The notes: a model not told the origin generated them from the letters alone. A DNA stretch of 64,000 bases from Streptomyces bottropensis ATCC 25435 (GCF_000383595.1 NZ_KB911581.1:868001-932000), one strand, 5' to 3'; positions 14,969-24,279 are shown, counted from the stretch's first letter. Program-made: numbers and translations.

Positions 14969-15628
14969 ATGGGTGCTGTGAAGAGCAAACGGATGCCTCG
15001 CGCGGTGCGGGAACAACAGATGCTGGACGCGGCGGTGCGGACCTTCGGGCAGCGCGGCTACCGGGCCGCGTCGATGGACGAGATCGCCGAACTGGCGGGC
15101 GTGTCCAAGCCGTTGGTGTACCTGTACCTGAACTCCAAGGAAGACCTCTTCACGGCCTGCATCCGCCGCGAGGTCACGGCGCTCACCACCGCCGTGCGCG
15201 CGGGCGTCAACCCCGAGCTGCCCGCCGACCGTCAACTCTGGGAAGGTCTGCGGGCGTTCTTCACGCACACCGCGCGCAACCCGGACGCCTGGGCCGTGCT
15301 ACACCTTCAGGCCCGTACGCACGGGGAACCGTTCGCCGCCGAAGTGGCGGCGATGCGGGAGGACATGGTGGCGTTCGTGACCGGGCTGATCCTGGTCGGG
15401 GCCCGGGAGGCCCGCCGCGATCCCTCGCTGCCCGAGCGCGAGGTGGCCGGCCTCGCGGAGGGCCTGGTGGGCGCCGCCGAGGCCCTCGCGGCCTGGGCCA
15501 ACGCGACCCCCGGCATCACCGCCCGCCAGGCCGCCGCGACCCTGATGAACTTCGCGTGGGCGGGCCTGGGCGACCTCATGGAGGGCCGCCCATGGACTCC
15601 GCCGCCCGCGGGGGAGCCCGGGGAGTAG
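14969..15628 (+). CDS. TetR-family transcriptional regulator
   Basis: This 219-residue protein has an N-terminal TetR helix-turn-helix (MLDAAVRTFGQRGYRAASMD, then VSKPLVYLYLNSKEDLFTAC) and an all-helical ligand domain. The neighbouring MaoC and FadD genes suggest a lipid-related regulator, and TTACC/GGTAA half-sites between them could be its operator (inference). The ATG at 14969 gives the normal family start; upstream in-frame sequence overlaps the preceding gene. Confidence 0.88.
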   Translation: MGAVKSKRMPRAVREQQMLDAAVRTFGQRGYRAASMDEIAELAGVSKPLVYLYLNSKEDLFTACIRREVTALTTAVRAGVNPELPADRQLWEGLRAFFTHTARNPDAWAVLHLQARTHGEPFAAEVAAMREDMVAFVTGLILVGAREARRDPSLPEREVAGLAEGLVGAAEALAAWANATPGITARQAAATLMNFAWAGLGDLMEGRPWTPPPAGEPGE

Positions 15629-15664
15629 CGCCCGTCGTCAGCCGCGGACCCCGTGAGGTTTCAC

Positions 15665-15756
15665 GCGCAGTTCCCCGAGCCCCTGAAACACCGGGCCCGC
15701 AGGCCCGAGAAGCACGGGGCGCAGCCCCTGCTTCTCAGGGGCGCGGGGAACTGCGC
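15665..15756. terminator. large inverted repeat from a dispersed element
   Basis: The left arm gcgcagttccccgagcccct (15665-15684, extending to 15686) pairs with tcaggggcgcggggaactgc (15735-15754, extending to 15756) with one mismatch over 22 bp. Inside lie two further hairpins (15692-15707 and 15709-15734). It sits between the convergent TetR and MaoC genes and is well placed as a bidirectional terminator. There is no U-tract, as is common in Streptomyces. Confidence 0.65.
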
Positions 15757-15877
15757 GACCAGCCCCCACCGACCCGCAGCCGAACACCGCCCCCTCACGC
15801 CGCCCATGCAGTGGTTGCCGTGCGCCTCGCGGACACCGAAGGCGGTGAGGATCGCGGTGGGGAATGTCCACGTGCGT

Positions 15878-16870
15878 TCAGACAACGAGCGGGTACACGT
15901 GGCCGCTCACATGGACCCTCGGCCGGACCTGCTCCCCGTCCGGCCCCGGGACGCCTCCGCCGCGCAGTTCGAAGCCGCCCCACGTCCCTGCGTCGGCCGC
16001 GTACGTCACCGTGCCGGGCAGGGGCACCGGAGCCCGGAACTCCGCGCGGACGAGGGCCGCCGGGGGAGTGCCGTACTCGGCGAGGCAGCGGGCCACGGTC
16101 CACATCCCGTGCGCGATGGCCCGCGGGAACCCGAACAGGCGGGCGCCGAGCGGATGCAGATGGATCGGATTGCGATCCCCGGACACGGCCCCGTACCGCC
16201 GCCCGACATCCCCGCCCAACCGCCACTCGGCAACCCCGGGCACCGCTGGAAGCCCCTCGGGCGCCAACCCGCTCCGGCCGGCCGAAGCCGCCCCACTCCT
16301 CCCGCCGGCCGCAGCCCGCCCCCTCCCCTCGCCCCGCCCATGCCGGGCGAGATACGTGCACCGGGACTCCCACGCGACCCCGGCCCCGCCCCCGAAACCG
16401 CCCTCGCCCTCGCTCCCGTCCCGTACCTCGGTCACCACCGTCGCCTCCGTGCCCCGGCGATGGGGCGCCAACTCCTCGACGTACACGGTGATCTCGTACT
16501 CCCCGGTGGCGGGCAGCCGTCGGCGTCGGGTGATCTCGATCGAGGTGTGCACGAGTCCGAGGAGGGGCAGCGGGAAGTCCCGGCCGGACATGATCCGCAT
16601 GGCGAGCGGAAAGCCGAGGACGTGCGGATACGTCAGCGGGACGGCGTCCTCCCCCGTGGGGAACCCGCAGACGCGCTCGTACGCGGCGAGACGGGCGAGG
16701 TCGATCCGGACGCCGGGCAGGACGAGCCGGGCGAACCGACCGGGGGGCAGGGGCGGGGAGTCGGCGCCCCGCAGCCCGCGGCTCTTGCGCGGCGATCCGA
16801 GCGCGCCCCTGGCGAGAAGGGGCGCGAGAGCCGGTGGGGCCGCGAGGGTGTGCGTGGGCGTCGGCTGCAT
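15878..16870 (-). CDS. MaoC/hydratase-dehydrogenase-type protein (double hot-dog)
   Basis: This 330-residue protein has the MaoC hydratase motif near residues 240-265: YGAVSGDRNPIHLHPLGARL, then FPRAIAHGMWT. The Asp/His pair would hydrate enoyl-CoA. The N-terminal half (LTYPHVLGFPLAMRIMSGRD) resembles the degenerate first hot-dog of two-domain hydratases. A role in fatty acid or polyketide enoyl-CoA hydration is likely. The ATG at 16870 follows a very good site (GGGAGAGGGAGG); an upstream ATG at 16933 is rejected because it adds Arg/Pro-rich residues. It is divergent from fadD. Confidence 0.85.
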   Translation of the reverse strand: MQPTPTHTLAAPPALAPLLARGALGSPRKSRGLRGADSPPLPPGRFARLVLPGVRIDLARLAAYERVCGFPTGEDAVPLTYPHVLGFPLAMRIMSGRDFPLPLLGLVHTSIEITRRRRLPATGEYEITVYVEELAPHRRGTEATVVTEVRDGSEGEGGFGGGAGVAWESRCTYLARHGRGEGRGRAAAGGRSGAASAGRSGLAPEGLPAVPGVAEWRLGGDVGRRYGAVSGDRNPIHLHPLGARLFGFPRAIAHGMWTVARCLAEYGTPPAALVRAEFRAPVPLPGTVTYAADAGTWGGFELRGGGVPGPDGEQVRPRVHVSGHVYPLVV

Positions 16871-16925
16871 CGAACGGCCTCCCTCTCCCCGCGCCGGGCT
16901 CCGCTCCCGCGCCGGATCCGCTTTC

Positions 16926-17005
16926 TTACCCAAGAGTCAGGTTACCCGAGGTAAGGGCTGGACAGACCTTCCGTGCGCTCCGGGACATGAGCGACCCTCA
17001 GGTAA
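16926..17005. promoter_or_regulatory. shared control region with TTACC/GGTAA half-sites
   Basis: TTACC-CGA-GGTAA at 16942-16954 is an inverted repeat with perfect 5-bp arms. Further half-sites are TTACC at 16926-16930 and GGTAA at 17001-17005. They lie between the divergent MaoC and FadD genes. This looks like an operator for a dimeric regulator of lipid genes; the nearby TetR protein is a candidate (inference). Confidence 0.5.
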
Positions 17006-17163
17006 CTTGACACCCCCTTGACCTGCGCGGGAACCGCGTACGGGCGGCCTGCGAGACTGCACATCCCCGGCCCGGTTCCATCTCCGGACCATCGCTACAC
17101 TCACACGCACCTCACACACCAACCCCGTACGATCCGGGCACGCCGAACGCCCAGGAGCCGCCC

Positions 17164-19131
17164 GTGTCCAGCCTCGAACACACCGAACCCGCGCTGCTGG
17201 AACCAGAGTTGAAGCGGCTGGACGGCACAGTCCGAGAGGCGTACGTCCCCGCTCTCGCCGAGCCGGCGGCCTACGGCTCGCTCGCGGACATCCCGTTCGA
17301 CAACGCCACCCACGCCCCCGACGCGGTCGTCCTCAGCCGTAAACACGGGACTGCGGCGACGGAGCGGAACGCGAACGGGGGCGACGGGGGCCGGGGCCAG
17401 GAGCGGGACGCCGGCACCGGCGAGGGCGGGTGGAAGGACGTGACGGCGGCCGAGTTCGCCGCCGAGGTGCTCGCGCTGGCGAAGGGTCTGATCGCCGAGG
17501 GCCTGATGCCGGGCGACCGCATCGCGATCATGGCGCGGACGACGTACGAATGGACGCTCCTGGACTTCGCGGCCTGGGCGGCGGGCCTGGTGACGGTCCC
17601 CGTCTACCCGACCTCCTCCGTCTTCCAGACCCGCTGGATCCTCCAGGACTCGGGCGCGGTGGCGCTGGCCGTGGAGACGGCGGGTCAGGCCGCCGCCCTC
17701 GGCCCCGAACTCGACCGCATCCCCGACCTGCGCCACATGTGGGTCTTCGAGAAGGACCACCTGGGCCGGCTGGCCGAGCGGGGCCGGGACGTGGCCGACC
17801 AGGAAGTGGCCGTACGGCGCGGGGTGCTGGGCCCCGACACCCTGGCGACCCTCATCTACACCTCGGGCACGACCGGCCGCCCCAAGGGCTGCGCCCTCAC
17901 CCACGGCAACTTCTGCGCCGAGGTCGACAACGCGATCGACCTCCTCTACCCGATCTTCCGCGCGAAGACGGACGAGGAGGCCTCCACCCTCCTCTTCCTC
18001 CCTCTCGCCCATGTGTTCGGCCGCATGGTGGCGATCGGCTGTATGCGGGCGAGGGTCCGCCTGGGCCACTCGCCGAGCTTCCGCACGGAGGACCTCCTCG
18101 CCGACCTCAAGTCCTTCCGTCCGACGTTCCTCCTGGTCATCCCGTACGTCCTGGAGAAGGTCTTCAACACGGCCCGCGCCTCCGCCGAACGCATGGGCCG
18201 CGCCTCCTCGTACGACAGGGCCTCCGCCGTGGCCCGCCGCTACGGCGAGGCGCTGGAGGCCGAACAGCACGGCACCGGGCCCGGCCCCTCCGCCTTCCTC
18301 AGGACGGCCCGCACCTTCTACGACCCCCTGGTGTACCGCCGTATCCGCAAGGCACTGGGCGGCAGGGTCCGTTACGTCATCTGCGGAGGCAGCCCCCTCG
18401 GCCGGCGCCTCGCAGCCTTCTACGCGGGCGCGGGCATCGACGTCTTCGAGGGCTACGGCATGACGGAGACGACGGCGGCCGTGACCGTCACCCCGCCCAA
18501 CCTCCCCCGCCTGGGCACGGTGGGCCGCCCCCTGCCCGGCACACGGATCCGGATAGCCGCCGACGGCGAGATCCTGCTGCACGGCGGCCAGATCTTCCGC
18601 GGCTACTGGGACCCCCAGGCCGGTGGGGTCGTCCCGGCGGGCCCCGACGGCTGGTTCGCCACCGGGGACATCGGCCGGCTCGACGACGAGGGGTACCTCA
18701 CGATCACCGGCCGCAAGAAGGAGATCCTCGTCACCGACAGCGGCAAGAACGTGGCCCCGGCCCCGCTGGAGAACTGGCTCCGCTCCCACCCCCTGATCGC
18801 CCACGCCATGGTCGTGGGCGACCGCCGTCCCTACGTCACCGCCCTGCTGACCCTGGACCCCGAGGGCATCACCCACTGGGCCCTGATGAACGCCAAGCAG
18901 GACACCCCCCTCGACCACCTCGCCACGGACCCGGACCTGCGAGCCGTCCTGCAACGCGCGGTGGACGAGGCCAACCGGCTCGTCTCCCGCCCCGAGTCCA
19001 TCCGCAGGTTCACGATCGTCCCCGGCGGCTTCACGGAGGAGGAGGGCCACCTCACCCCGTCGATGAAGCTGCGGCGCGACGTGGTGGAGCGGTCCTTCGC
19101 GACGGAGATCGAGGGGCTGTACGAGACGTAG
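17164..19131 (+). CDS. long-chain fatty acid-CoA ligase (FadD, AMP-binding)
   Basis: This 655-residue protein is an ANL-superfamily ligase. It has the phosphate loop LIYTSGTTGRPKGCALTHGN around residue 230, GYGMTETTAAVTV around residue 430 and the hinge/A8 region TGDIGRLDDEGYLTITGRKK, then EILVTDSGKNVAP around residues 500-545. It activates a long-chain fatty acid with ATP and CoA. Residues 50-85 include a Gly/Asp-rich insertion not seen in most homologues. The start is the GTG at 17164. The divergent MaoC gene suggests a shared lipid role. Confidence 0.92.
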   Translation: MSSLEHTEPALLEPELKRLDGTVREAYVPALAEPAAYGSLADIPFDNATHAPDAVVLSRKHGTAATERNANGGDGGRGQERDAGTGEGGWKDVTAAEFAAEVLALAKGLIAEGLMPGDRIAIMARTTYEWTLLDFAAWAAGLVTVPVYPTSSVFQTRWILQDSGAVALAVETAGQAAALGPELDRIPDLRHMWVFEKDHLGRLAERGRDVADQEVAVRRGVLGPDTLATLIYTSGTTGRPKGCALTHGNFCAEVDNAIDLLYPIFRAKTDEEASTLLFLPLAHVFGRMVAIGCMRARVRLGHSPSFRTEDLLADLKSFRPTFLLVIPYVLEKVFNTARASAERMGRASSYDRASAVARRYGEALEAEQHGTGPGPSAFLRTARTFYDPLVYRRIRKALGGRVRYVICGGSPLGRRLAAFYAGAGIDVFEGYGMTETTAAVTVTPPNLPRLGTVGRPLPGTRIRIAADGEILLHGGQIFRGYWDPQAGGVVPAGPDGWFATGDIGRLDDEGYLTITGRKKEILVTDSGKNVAPAPLENWLRSHPLIAHAMVVGDRRPYVTALLTLDPEGITHWALMNAKQDTPLDHLATDPDLRAVLQRAVDEANRLVSRPESIRRFTIVPGGFTEEEGHLTPSMKLRRDVVERSFATEIEGLYET

Positions 19132-19153
19132 TCCCGGCCCGCGGCGCGGGCCC

Positions 19154-19642
19154 CTACTTCCCCGCCGCCGGGTCACCCTCCCCGAGCCCGACCCACCAGT
19201 ACCCGTCGTCCTTGACCAGCAGCAGCTCCTGCTTCTGGCCGGTGCTGCCGTAGGTGAGCCGCACGGGATTGAAGTAGTCCACGACCCCTTCCAGCACGGT
19301 GACGTCGACATGCCCTCGGGCGCCCTCGCCGAACTCCCGCACATGCTCGTACGCGGCACCCCGCGTCCCGTCGTACGCGGGCCCGGCCAGCTCCATCAGC
19401 CCGTCCACGTCACCGGCCTTGAGCCGCTGCACATACGCCCGCACGACGGTGTCGACGTCCTCGGCGGTCTCCCGGACATCGGGATACCGCGACTTCTCGG
19501 CCCGCACGGTCACATCGACGCCGGGCGAGTCGGCGAGCGAGTACGGCGCCCGCAACCAGTTCCACCACACGACCGCCCCCACCCCGAGCACGACCACCCC
19601 ACCCCAGCACAGCAACACACCACGCCTCCGCACCGACCCCAC
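19154..19642 (-). CDS. membrane-anchored protein of unknown function
   Basis: This 162-residue protein has one N-terminal hydrophobic helix (GVLLCWGGVVVLGVGAVVWW) and an extracytoplasmic domain with VVRAYVQRLKAGDVDGLMEL, a pattern often seen in NTF2-like or limited-conservation actinobacterial lipoprotein-like domains. No lipobox is clear. The start is the GTG at 19642. It is convergent with fadD and downstream of the LAL regulator on the same strand. No function can be assigned. Confidence 0.7.
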   Translation of the reverse strand: MGSVRRRGVLLCWGGVVVLGVGAVVWWNWLRAPYSLADSPGVDVTVRAEKSRYPDVRETAEDVDTVVRAYVQRLKAGDVDGLMELAGPAYDGTRGAAYEHVREFGEGARGHVDVTVLEGVVDYFNPVRLTYGSTGQKQELLLVKDDGYWWVGLGEGDPAAGK

Positions 19643-19653
19643 CCCGTCCCGTT

Positions 19654-19699
19654 GCCTACGCTCTCCGGCTCTCCGGGCCTACGCTCTCCGGCTCTCCGG
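19654..19699. repeat. 23-bp perfect tandem duplication
   Basis: The 23-bp unit beginning gcctacgctctccggctctc occurs twice in tandem (19654-19676, 19677-19699), followed by a diverged partial copy. It lies just upstream of the 19642 start. Confidence 0.85.
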
Positions 19700-19775
19700 C
19701 GCATTCTCCGGCTCAACTGCCTGTATATCTCGCGCGGAGCAGGAGGTTTCCAGGGCGCCCGGCGGCGTAGGGCTC

Positions 19776-22547
19776 TCAGTCCACCAGGTCCGCTGCCGTC
19801 AGCAGACGGGTCAGATCCGTGCGTGAGCGGACGTGCAACTTGCGGTAGATCCGGGTGAGATGGGCCTCCACGGTCTTTCTGGAGACGAACAACGACGCTG
19901 CCGCCTCGGTGTTGTTGAGGCCGCGGGCGATCGCGCGGGAGACCTGGAACTCCTGGGGGGTCAGCTGGTCCAGGGTGCCCGTCGCCGAGGGGGCGGTGCT
20001 CACCATGCCGCCCGCCGCCGCGAGTTCGCTCGCCGCGCGGCGGGCCCACGGGACCGCGCCGAGGCGTTCGAAGCAGGCCAGGGCGGAGGACAGGGGCGCG
20101 CGGGCGGCTGCTGGGCGGCGGTGGCGGCGCAGGACCTCCGCCTCGCACAGCAGGGTCCGGGCCCGGTCGAAGGGGCCCGTCGTGCGCCGGTGGGCCTCCA
20201 GGGCCGCCCCGAAGTGGGCCTCCGCCTCCTCCGGTGTCCCCGCCAGCAGCCCCCGGACCCGGGCCGCCGCGGCCTCCGCCGACGCCAGGCCCGTCTCCCG
20301 GGCCCGTTCCTCCAGCCAGGAGACCACCTCGGCGGCCCGCGTCGCGTTCCCCGCCCGTACGTGCGCCTCGGCCAGGTCCGCCGCGAACGGGACCACCTCC
20401 GGATTGCCGATGCCCTGCTCCACGGCCAGTGACAACGTCTGCTCCAGCTCGCCGACGGCCGCCTCGTGGTCGCCGTGGGCGAGCGCCGACAGGCCGAGCA
20501 CCGCCGTCAGGTGGAACTCCTGGCAGCCGATCCCGTACGCCCCGCACTCCCGCCGCGCCCGCGCCACATGCTCCTCGCACTCGACACGGTCGCCGCGCAG
20601 CGCTTCGAGGCGGGCGAGGCAGTACAGGGCGTAACTCACGCACGTCAGCTGGCCCAGCTCCTCCGCCCACCGCAGAGCCTCCGTCAGATCGCCGCGCGCA
20701 GAGGCCCATTGCCCGATCCGGGTCTCCAACTCGCCCCGTACGGCGAGGGTGAACCCCAGCACGCCCACGGCACTGTGCCGCCGGGCCGACTCCACGGCCG
20801 TGTCGAGCAGCCGGCGCCCCCGGGCGAACTCCTCCGCACGGCTCCACGCCTGCCCGGCGATCGCGTAGACCTGCTGGTCGCGGACGGGGTCGCCGCCGCC
20901 GTGCCGGTCCGCGGCCTCCAGCATCTCGCGGCCCCGCGCCGTGCGGCCGGACATGATCAGGGCCCCGCCCAGCATCGTCAGGCCGTACCAGCGTTCGGGG
21001 CCGGACGGCGAGGCCATGGCGAGGGAGTCGTCGGCCACGCGCACCGCCGCCGGGACATGTCCGTCCAGGCGCGCGGCGGCCGTCGCCTCCGCGAGGAGCA
21101 GACAGGCGCGGGTACGGTCGGTGCCGCGCACGGCGTCGGCGGCGTCCATCAGCAGGCCGTACGCCCGGGCGGTCTCGCCCTTCCAGGTGTACATCCGGCC
21201 CAGCAGGCCCTGGATCGCGGCGCGCACCGCCGGGTCGGGGGTGATGCGCAGGGCCTCCTCGCACCACTGCGGGCCCGCCGGGAGGCCGCTGAGCAGGGCG
21301 TCGGAGGCGGCGTGGTGGAGGCGGTCGGCGCGGGGCGCGGGGTCCGGGGTGAGTTCGGCGGCGCGGCGCCAGGCGAGGGCCGACTCGCCGAAGGCGCTGC
21401 GGCGGCGCGCCTCCCGCGCGGCCTCGGCGAGCGCGGCCGCCGCCTCCTCGTCGGGGCCCGGACTCGCGGACGCCCGGTACCAGGCGTGCAGCGGACCCGT
21501 ACTCACCTCGGCCAGCGCCTGGAACGCGGCGTACCGGTGGGCGAGGGGGGCGCGGCCGAGGACCAGCGCGCGCAGCACCGGGTGGTGGAAGTCCAGCCCG
21601 TCCGCGGTGGCGGTGATCAGGCCGTCCTCCTCGGCGGGGGAGAGCGCGTCGAGGGAGAGGCCGGCCGCCTCCAGCGCCTTGCGGAGCGGGCCCGCCGCCG
21701 TCGAACGGCTCGCGGCCAGGACCACCAGCGCCCGGCGCGCCGCGTCCGGCAGAGCGTCGATCCGGGTGGCCCAGGCACGCTCCAGATGGCTGCCGAGGGA
21801 CGGCGGGTCCAGCAACGGCCGCTCCCCGCGCGCCTGTTCGTCGGTCAGTCCGCCCGCGATCTCCCGCAGGGCGAGGGGATTGCCGCCGCTGACGCGGACG
21901 AGGTCGGCGAGCACGCCGGGTGTCACTCGGCCGTCCAGCAGCGCGGCGCACTCCTCCGGGGTCAGTCCGCCCACCTGCACGGTGGGGATGCTGCGGCGGG
22001 GGCCCGACTCGCCGTGGTCCTCGCGCGAACCGAGGGCCAGGGCGACCCGCTCACTGGACAGCCGGCGGGCCACGAACAGCAGGACCCGCTGGGAGGAGGG
22101 GTCCACCCAGTGCAGGTCGTCGACGAGGACGACCACCGGGCGTTCGTCGCCGAGCGCCGCGAGGACGTTGAGAGCGCCCATGCAGGCGGCGTACGGATTG
22201 CCCGGCGGGTCCGCCGGGTCGCCGCCCAGGGCCAGACAGGATTCCAGGGCGGAGCGCTGGATGCCGGGGAGTTCCCTGAAAAGGGATGAATAGGGCATCA
22301 ACAGGTCGCCCAGGGTGGCGAAGGGGAGCACGGTCTCGGTCTCGATGCCCCGGGCGCGCAGGACCGTTTTTGGTGCCGCGCCGGGGGTTCCGGTGGCCGC
22401 TCGCTCCGCCGCGTAGTCAAGGAGGGCGGTCTTTCCGATGCCGGGTTCGCCCCACAGCAGCAGGGCCGCCCCACCCGCCCCGCCCGCCACGAGCAGGTCG
22501 TCCATCAGCCGGCGTTCCCGCTCCCGGCCGACGAGTCCCCGTAACAA
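19776..22547 (-). CDS. LAL-type LuxR regulator with AAA ATPase domain
   Basis: This 923-residue protein is a large ATP-binding LuxR (LAL) regulator. It has a Walker A motif (LLLWGEPGIGKTALLDYA) near residue 33 and a Walker B (VVVLVDDLHWVD) near residue 140. A long helical TPR-like middle follows, then a C-terminal LuxR helix-turn-helix (LTPQEFQVSRAIARGLNNTE and VSRKTVEAHLTRIYRKLHVR). The start is an uncommon TTG at 22547, supported by AGGGGGTGG about 4 nt upstream and by the family N-terminus LVGRERERR right after it. Such proteins often control secondary metabolism or sugar use; the target here is unknown. It is divergent from the gene at 22812. Confidence 0.9.
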   Translation of the reverse strand: MLRGLVGRERERRLMDDLLVAGGAGGAALLLWGEPGIGKTALLDYAAERAATGTPGAAPKTVLRARGIETETVLPFATLGDLLMPYSSLFRELPGIQRSALESCLALGGDPADPPGNPYAACMGALNVLAALGDERPVVVLVDDLHWVDPSSQRVLLFVARRLSSERVALALGSREDHGESGPRRSIPTVQVGGLTPEECAALLDGRVTPGVLADLVRVSGGNPLALREIAGGLTDEQARGERPLLDPPSLGSHLERAWATRIDALPDAARRALVVLAASRSTAAGPLRKALEAAGLSLDALSPAEEDGLITATADGLDFHHPVLRALVLGRAPLAHRYAAFQALAEVSTGPLHAWYRASASPGPDEEAAAALAEAAREARRRSAFGESALAWRRAAELTPDPAPRADRLHHAASDALLSGLPAGPQWCEEALRITPDPAVRAAIQGLLGRMYTWKGETARAYGLLMDAADAVRGTDRTRACLLLAEATAAARLDGHVPAAVRVADDSLAMASPSGPERWYGLTMLGGALIMSGRTARGREMLEAADRHGGGDPVRDQQVYAIAGQAWSRAEEFARGRRLLDTAVESARRHSAVGVLGFTLAVRGELETRIGQWASARGDLTEALRWAEELGQLTCVSYALYCLARLEALRGDRVECEEHVARARRECGAYGIGCQEFHLTAVLGLSALAHGDHEAAVGELEQTLSLAVEQGIGNPEVVPFAADLAEAHVRAGNATRAAEVVSWLEERARETGLASAEAAAARVRGLLAGTPEEAEAHFGAALEAHRRTTGPFDRARTLLCEAEVLRRHRRPAAARAPLSSALACFERLGAVPWARRAASELAAAGGMVSTAPSATGTLDQLTPQEFQVSRAIARGLNNTEAAASLFVSRKTVEAHLTRIYRKLHVRSRTDLTRLLTAADLVD

Positions 22548-22760
22548 TGCGCCACCCCCTGGTGCCCGCCTGCGCCCGGCCCCGCCCGTCCATCATGCCC
22601 CTGGGGGAGTTGTCGGGGGAGAGGTAGGGACTTCCCGGAAGCGAGGGGGGCGGCCCCGGGCCTTCAATGGTGGTGCACGACAAGAGGATCCCGGCACGGG
22701 GGATCACCACGCAGGGACCCCGGCACAGGGGGAACGGGGAAACAGGGGGACCGAGGCGAT

Positions 22761-22789
22761 CGGGGAGGTCGGGGAGGTCGGGGAGATCG
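22761..22789 (+). repeat. 9-bp purine-rich tandem repeat
   Basis: cggggaggt occurs twice and cggggagat once in tandem, just ahead of the gene at 22812. The whole segment 22720-22811 is a purine-rich strand. It may affect translation or form a triplex-prone tract. Confidence 0.7.
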
Positions 22790-22811
22790 GAGAATCAGGA
22801 AATCCGGGGAA

Positions 22812-23642
22812 ATGAACCAGGTCGCGGAACTAGGGGGACGGCCCATGCCGGCATCCGGGGGACGCGGGGATCTCACCGAAGGATCCGACCGGCTCGACTC
22901 GGTCGAGATCAAGGTGACGTTCTCGGGTGCGGGCGCGGCCGCCGCGACTTGGGCGCTGGCGCCGGACACCGGGGGAGCCCGGCGCCGCGTCTACTTCTGT
23001 GAGAACCTCGCCCGCTCCACGGCGCCAGGACAACTGCCGCTTCTGGATGCGGGGTTGATCCTGCGCCTACGGGCGGGGAGCGGGCGGGGCGGGGCCGTGA
23101 CCGCGGAACTGCGGCCCTGCCGCCGGTCCCGGCTCTCGCAACGTTGGCTGCGCTTTCGTGAGTGGGGGCCGGACTCCTTCCACCTGGCGGCCGTCTGGTC
23201 GGGCGACCGCCGGGTCCTGTCCGCCGCCCTCGTCTCCGACCGGGGGCGTACGGCCGTGGAGGCCGTCGTCTCCGGCGCCGAGCCGCTGGACGTCCTCTTC
23301 TCCGACCACCAGCTCGCCTTCCTCGCCGACTGCGCCGACATCGACGTCGGCCTCGGTGCGCTCGACGTCCTCGGCCCCGTCCACACGGTCCGCCGGAGCG
23401 GCGTACGCCTCGACCACCACGAGGTGACTTTGGATCACTGCACGCTGCCCGCCGCCGGTCTGGAATGGCTGGAGGTCTCCGAGCGGGTCGCCCCCGAGGG
23501 CGCCGAGGTCGTCCAGGCCTCGCTCACCGCCCTCCTGAAGGCCAAGGGCCTCGAACCGGACCTGGGACGGGGCATCCGGCTGCGACGGGTGCTGGAGGAA
23601 CTACGAGGCAACCTCACCGGGGACAGCCGCTCGCCGGACTGA
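22812..23642 (+). CDS. hypothetical protein, possibly CYTH-like
   Basis: This 276-residue soluble protein was not recognised with certainty. Features that recall the CYTH/triphosphate-tunnel superfamily are VEIKVTFSG near residue 30, RVYFCENL, the strand LLDAGLILRLRAG and VTAELRPCRRSRLSQRW. The complete ExExK motif is not obvious, so a catalytic role is doubtful. The ATG at 22812 follows GGGGAA. It stands alone between the LAL regulator and a DUF4115-like protein. Confidence 0.6.
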   Translation: MNQVAELGGRPMPASGGRGDLTEGSDRLDSVEIKVTFSGAGAAAATWALAPDTGGARRRVYFCENLARSTAPGQLPLLDAGLILRLRAGSGRGGAVTAELRPCRRSRLSQRWLRFREWGPDSFHLAAVWSGDRRVLSAALVSDRGRTAVEAVVSGAEPLDVLFSDHQLAFLADCADIDVGLGALDVLGPVHTVRRSGVRLDHHEVTLDHCTLPAAGLEWLEVSERVAPEGAEVVQASLTALLKAKGLEPDLGRGIRLRRVLEELRGNLTGDSRSPD

Positions 23643-23718
23643 TCCCCGCCCCCGGTCCGCCCCGCCCCCGCACCGATTTCCCCGCCCCCGTTCGGGAACG
23701 TCCCCTCGCCCCGCGTCG

Positions 23719-23724
23719 TCATAA
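23719..23724 (+). promoter_or_regulatory. -10 element CATAAT
   Basis: CATAAT is a near-consensus -10 hexamer 36 nt upstream of the GTG at 23760 in otherwise G/C-only sequence. It would give a leader of about 29 nt carrying the ribosome site GGGGGAGG. Confidence 0.5.
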
Positions 23725-23759
23725 TGTGCGCGACATCGCACCGGGGGAGGCTGGCAGCA

Positions 23760-24251
23760 GTGGAGTCGGGAACGGATCTGCCGCGGGTGCCTCCCTCGGA
23801 GCCCCCGGGGACCACGGCCGGGCGTCCGCGGGCGCGCGGGCCGGTCGCGGCGGTCGTCGCCCTGGCGATCGTGGGCGCGCTCGTCGCCGCCGGGGTGTAT
23901 GTGGTGAACCGGGAGGGGACGACCGGTGCGCCCTCGGGCAAGGGCTCCGCCGCCACGTCGGCCGGCGCGTCCTCCCAGGGCTCCGGCGCGCGGGCCCCGG
24001 CGAACGAGGTCACGGTCCGCGTCACCGCCGAGGACGGCCGCAGCTGGGTCTCGGCGAAGGACTCCACCGGCGAACTTCTCTACGACGGACTGCTCCGGCA
24101 GGGCGAGACCAGGACCTTCTCCGCCGAGGAGTCGATCGACCTGGTCCTCGGCGAGCCGAGCGTCCTCAGCCTCGTGGTGAACGGCAGGAAGACCGACGAC
24201 GACTTCCCCTCCGGCAAGGTGAAACGCCTCACCTACACGAAGGACGACTGA
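23760..24251 (+). CDS. membrane protein with RodZ C-terminal-like (DUF4115) domain
   Basis: This 163-residue protein has a short cytoplasmic N-terminus, one transmembrane helix (VAAVVALAIVGALVAAGVYV, about residues 31-50), a Ser/Gly/Ala linker and an extracytoplasmic domain. That domain resembles DUF4115 of RodZ: VRVTAEDGRSWVSAKDSTGE, then LLRQGETRTFSAEESIDLVL. It lacks the RodZ helix-turn-helix. The GTG at 23760 is chosen because GGGGGAGG lies about 9 nt upstream. Such stand-alone domains may bind a cell-envelope ligand; the role is unknown. Confidence 0.75.
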   Translation: MESGTDLPRVPPSEPPGTTAGRPRARGPVAAVVALAIVGALVAAGVYVVNREGTTGAPSGKGSAATSAGASSQGSGARAPANEVTVRVTAEDGRSWVSAKDSTGELLYDGLLRQGETRTFSAEESIDLVLGEPSVLSLVVNGRKTDDDFPSGKVKRLTYTKDD

Positions 24252-24279
24252 GCCGCGTAGGCCCGCCGGAGGAAAAGGC

